Origin: DATMNI01 sp035570275
Lineage (GTDB): Bacteria > Acidobacteriota > Terriglobia > Bryobacterales > Bryobacteraceae
Assembly (NCBI GenBank): GCA_035570275.1
Contig: DATMNI010000296.1
Coordinates: 1-15,474 of the forward strand
Length of the DNA: 15,474 bases
Direction of reading: 5' to 3'
A program made the translations under genes and the position numbers. This document shows, in pieces, positions 13,974 through 15,474 of this stretch. A model generated the notes under the pieces. It did not search any database. It worked only from the letters and a program-made list of their open reading frames with translations, and was not told the origin of the DNA. Positions within the stretch are counted from its first letter, which is position 1, and each line of letters begins with the position of its first letter.

Positions 13974-15474
13974 TCAGCGCTTCGCCGCCGCTTGCCAGTT
14001 GATTATCACAGTGATGGGCTTGGGAGCCGAGGCGGCACTGCCAGTGGCGACGGTGTCGACCAGAAAGCGCTTGCCATCCGCCGCCACATCGTAATGAAAG
14101 GTCGCTGCCAGGAAGCCAGCCACAATCTTTGAATCGAATAGCGCCTGCGGGGCGCCGGCCTCGAACCTGGGCTCCGTCTTCACATCCACGGCCGTTAGCC
14201 TGCCGTCGGCGCCGATATAGAAGATCTCCTTTCCATCGCGGCGCCACCTCGGCTGCGCACCGCCCGCGGTCGAGACCCGAAACTTTCCGGCGCCGGACGG
14301 GAATGACTGAACGTAGACCTGGTATGAACCGGTTTCGTCGGAAGCGTAGGCGATCCAGCGGCCGTCTGGAGAGAACTGCCCCTGTTGTTCGTTGTACGGC
14401 CCCTGGAGGTACGGAACCGGCTTGCCGTCGTGCGGTGTGCCCCCTGCCGCTGGTAAGACCCACAGTTCAGTTCTGCCTGTCGGACCAGGAGCGCTATACA
14501 ATAGGTATCGCCCGTCGGGCGACCAATCGTTCGGAGTCACGGGCAGACCGGATTGCAGCAGCAGTTCTTCCTTTCCCGACCCGCTGAAATCCTTCTGGTA
14601 GATGCCAAAACCAGGACCCCGGTTCGAGGCGAAGACCAGCCGGGTTCCGTTTGGCGACCAAGCCGGGAACTGGTCTTCCACGGAATCGAACGTGAACCGC
14701 GTGGGGACACCGCGTGCCACATCCAGTACCCAGACCTGCCGGTTTCCCGCTGTACCGGTATCCAACTGACCCACCGCCACGCGAGTTCCGTCGGGCGAGA
14801 GCGTCGGGCCGCTGCGATAGTCCCCGGGCGGGCCGAAAACCCCGAGAGACTTGCCTTGCCGGTCGAACCACACCAGTTGCGAGCCGCGGGCGGCGGCGCC
14901 GTTGCGATAAGCCAACACTCCATTGGCGGACACAGAGAAGAACTCCAACGCCAGGAAGGAGCCCACCTGCTCGGCCACCGGGAACGGTTCGCCGGCGGGT
15001 TCGAAGCGTCTGGCATCGAGCGGCAGCGCCATCAGTGTGCCTTCACGCAGAAACAGCAGATGGCCATTCTGCGATCCCGCGGCGGGCGGAGCATAAGCGC
15101 CAGCTTGATGGGTGGCGACCAGGCGTTTCCGCTCCTGGCCATCGAGCGTGGCCAGATAGATGCCCGCCGCCTCCGGGTTACGAGTGTGCGAGACATACAG
15201 AAAGTGGCGCCCATCGGGCAAGAACCAGGGCCGCAGGTGCCCGAGTTCCCCGTGTCGCTCATCCGGTGTGGTCAGACGCGCAGCCACGCCGCCCGCCTGG
15301 GACACGCGGAAAAGGCCGCCAATGGCGGTGCCGAAGATAATCACCCCGTCGCGGTTCCACGAACCGCCAATCAGGTCGCCGGGGACCTCGCAAAGGGTTT
15401 GAGGAGGGCCGCCGGCGGCTTCAATCTTCATAACCTTCCCCCCCACCAGGAATCCGATAAAGCGGCTGTCCGGC
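13974..15474 (-). CDS. PD40/TolB-like propeller protein, partial; probably C-terminus of a Ser/Thr kinase fusion
   Basis: The frame is open to the right edge of the window: codons before the first ATG (15446) read PDSRFIGFLVGGKV, which continues a PD40 repeat, so the true start is outside. The visible 500 residues contain about seven PD40/WD40-like blades with the SPDG signature (RPWFLPDGRHFLYVS, GPTLSPDGTRVAVG, PAWSPNGTRLVFAS, NDWSPDGRYLLYS, GQFSPDGRWIAYASDETG, PRWRRDGKEIFYIG). The end (FHYDVAADGKRFLVDT ... ITVIINWQ) is the usual tail of acidobacterial Ser/Thr kinases fused to such propellers and of stand-alone TolB-like proteins. The kinase half, if present, would lie just beyond 15474 together with a membrane helix. 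The propeller would then be a sensor or protein-binding module. The gene is convergent with the phosphoesterase. Confidence 0.85.
   Translation of the reverse strand, partial: PDSRFIGFLVGGKVMKIEAAGGPPQTLCEVPGDLIGGSWNRDGVIIFGTAIGGLFRVSQAGGVAARLTTPDERHGELGHLRPWFLPDGRHFLYVSHTRNPEAAGIYLATLDGQERKRLVATHQAGAYAPPAAGSQNGHLLFLREGTLMALPLDARRFEPAGEPFPVAEQVGSFLALEFFSVSANGVLAYRNGAAARGSQLVWFDRQGKSLGVFGPPGDYRSGPTLSPDGTRVAVGQLDTGTAGNRQVWVLDVARGVPTRFTFDSVEDQFPAWSPNGTRLVFASNRGPGFGIYQKDFSGSGKEELLLQSGLPVTPNDWSPDGRYLLYSAPGPTGRTELWVLPAAGGTPHDGKPVPYLQGPYNEQQGQFSPDGRWIAYASDETGSYQVYVQSFPSGAGKFRVSTAGGAQPRWRRDGKEIFYIGADGRLTAVDVKTEPRFEAGAPQALFDSKIVAGFLAATFHYDVAADGKRFLVDTVATGSAASAPKPITVIINWQAAAKR

Noticed and set aside
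1..15474. Defence island, biosynthetic cluster, prophage or tRNA-linked element
   Set aside because: No nuclease/toxin pair, synthase, integrase, transposase or RNA gene is seen; the only accessory-type material is the debris around 11530-11920.

Overview
The window looks like chromosomal DNA of a high-GC Acidobacterium of the Solibacter/Bryobacter type. Two unrelated secreted proteins (146-3034 and 11988-13949) end in the same roughly 230-residue C-terminal domain, which resembles the family first described from Candidatus Solibacter usitatus (TIGR03437). A PD40/TolB-like propeller gene at the right edge and the glycine-rich-loop remnant of a Ser/Thr kinase are also typical of that group. 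The taxonomic call is inference from protein style; no marker gene is present.

Layout, left to right. (1) A large secreted protein of unknown function on + is tightly convergent with a membrane protein of unknown function on -; the two stop codons are 7 bp apart and lie inside or beside one inverted repeat. (2) Divergent from the membrane protein is a zinc-dependent medium-chain polyol/sugar dehydrogenase. (3) Next on + is an msrP-msrQ pair, the periplasmic methionine sulfoxide reductase system with a Tat-exported molybdoenzyme and its heme membrane partner. (4) An intergenic block of nested inverted repeats separates this from a minus-strand cluster gnd - kdsC-like HAD phosphatase - kdgK (6-phosphogluconate dehydrogenase, a KDO-8-phosphate-phosphatase-like enzyme and a 2-keto-3-deoxygluconate-type kinase). 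gnd and the phosphatase overlap by ATGA; kdgK follows after a 90-bp gap holding a strong hairpin. (5) About 960 bp between gnd and the next gene hold no intact gene but contain gene debris. A GxxExxY-family N-terminus (+) and a Ser/Thr kinase N-terminus (-) run into each other at about 11682, both lacking their C-terminal parts. Degenerate repeats flank them. (6) A secreted phospholipase C/acid phosphatase-type phosphoesterase with the Solibacter-type C-terminal domain follows on +. (7) Convergent with it is a PD40/TolB-like propeller protein whose start lies beyond the window.

How the genes work together. MsrP and MsrQ form one repair system. gnd, the HAD phosphatase and kdgK plausibly act in gluconate/2-keto-3-deoxy sugar-acid metabolism, and the polyol dehydrogenase could feed the same area, though nothing in the sequence proves it. 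I see no tRNA, rRNA, CRISPR array, intact transposase or phage gene. I did not find a convincing new multi-gene system. The most unusual items are the head-on gene remnants, the in-frame 12-bp minisatellite that forms the N-terminus of the HAD phosphatase, and the secreted protein whose signal peptide appears to run upstream of any normal start codon.
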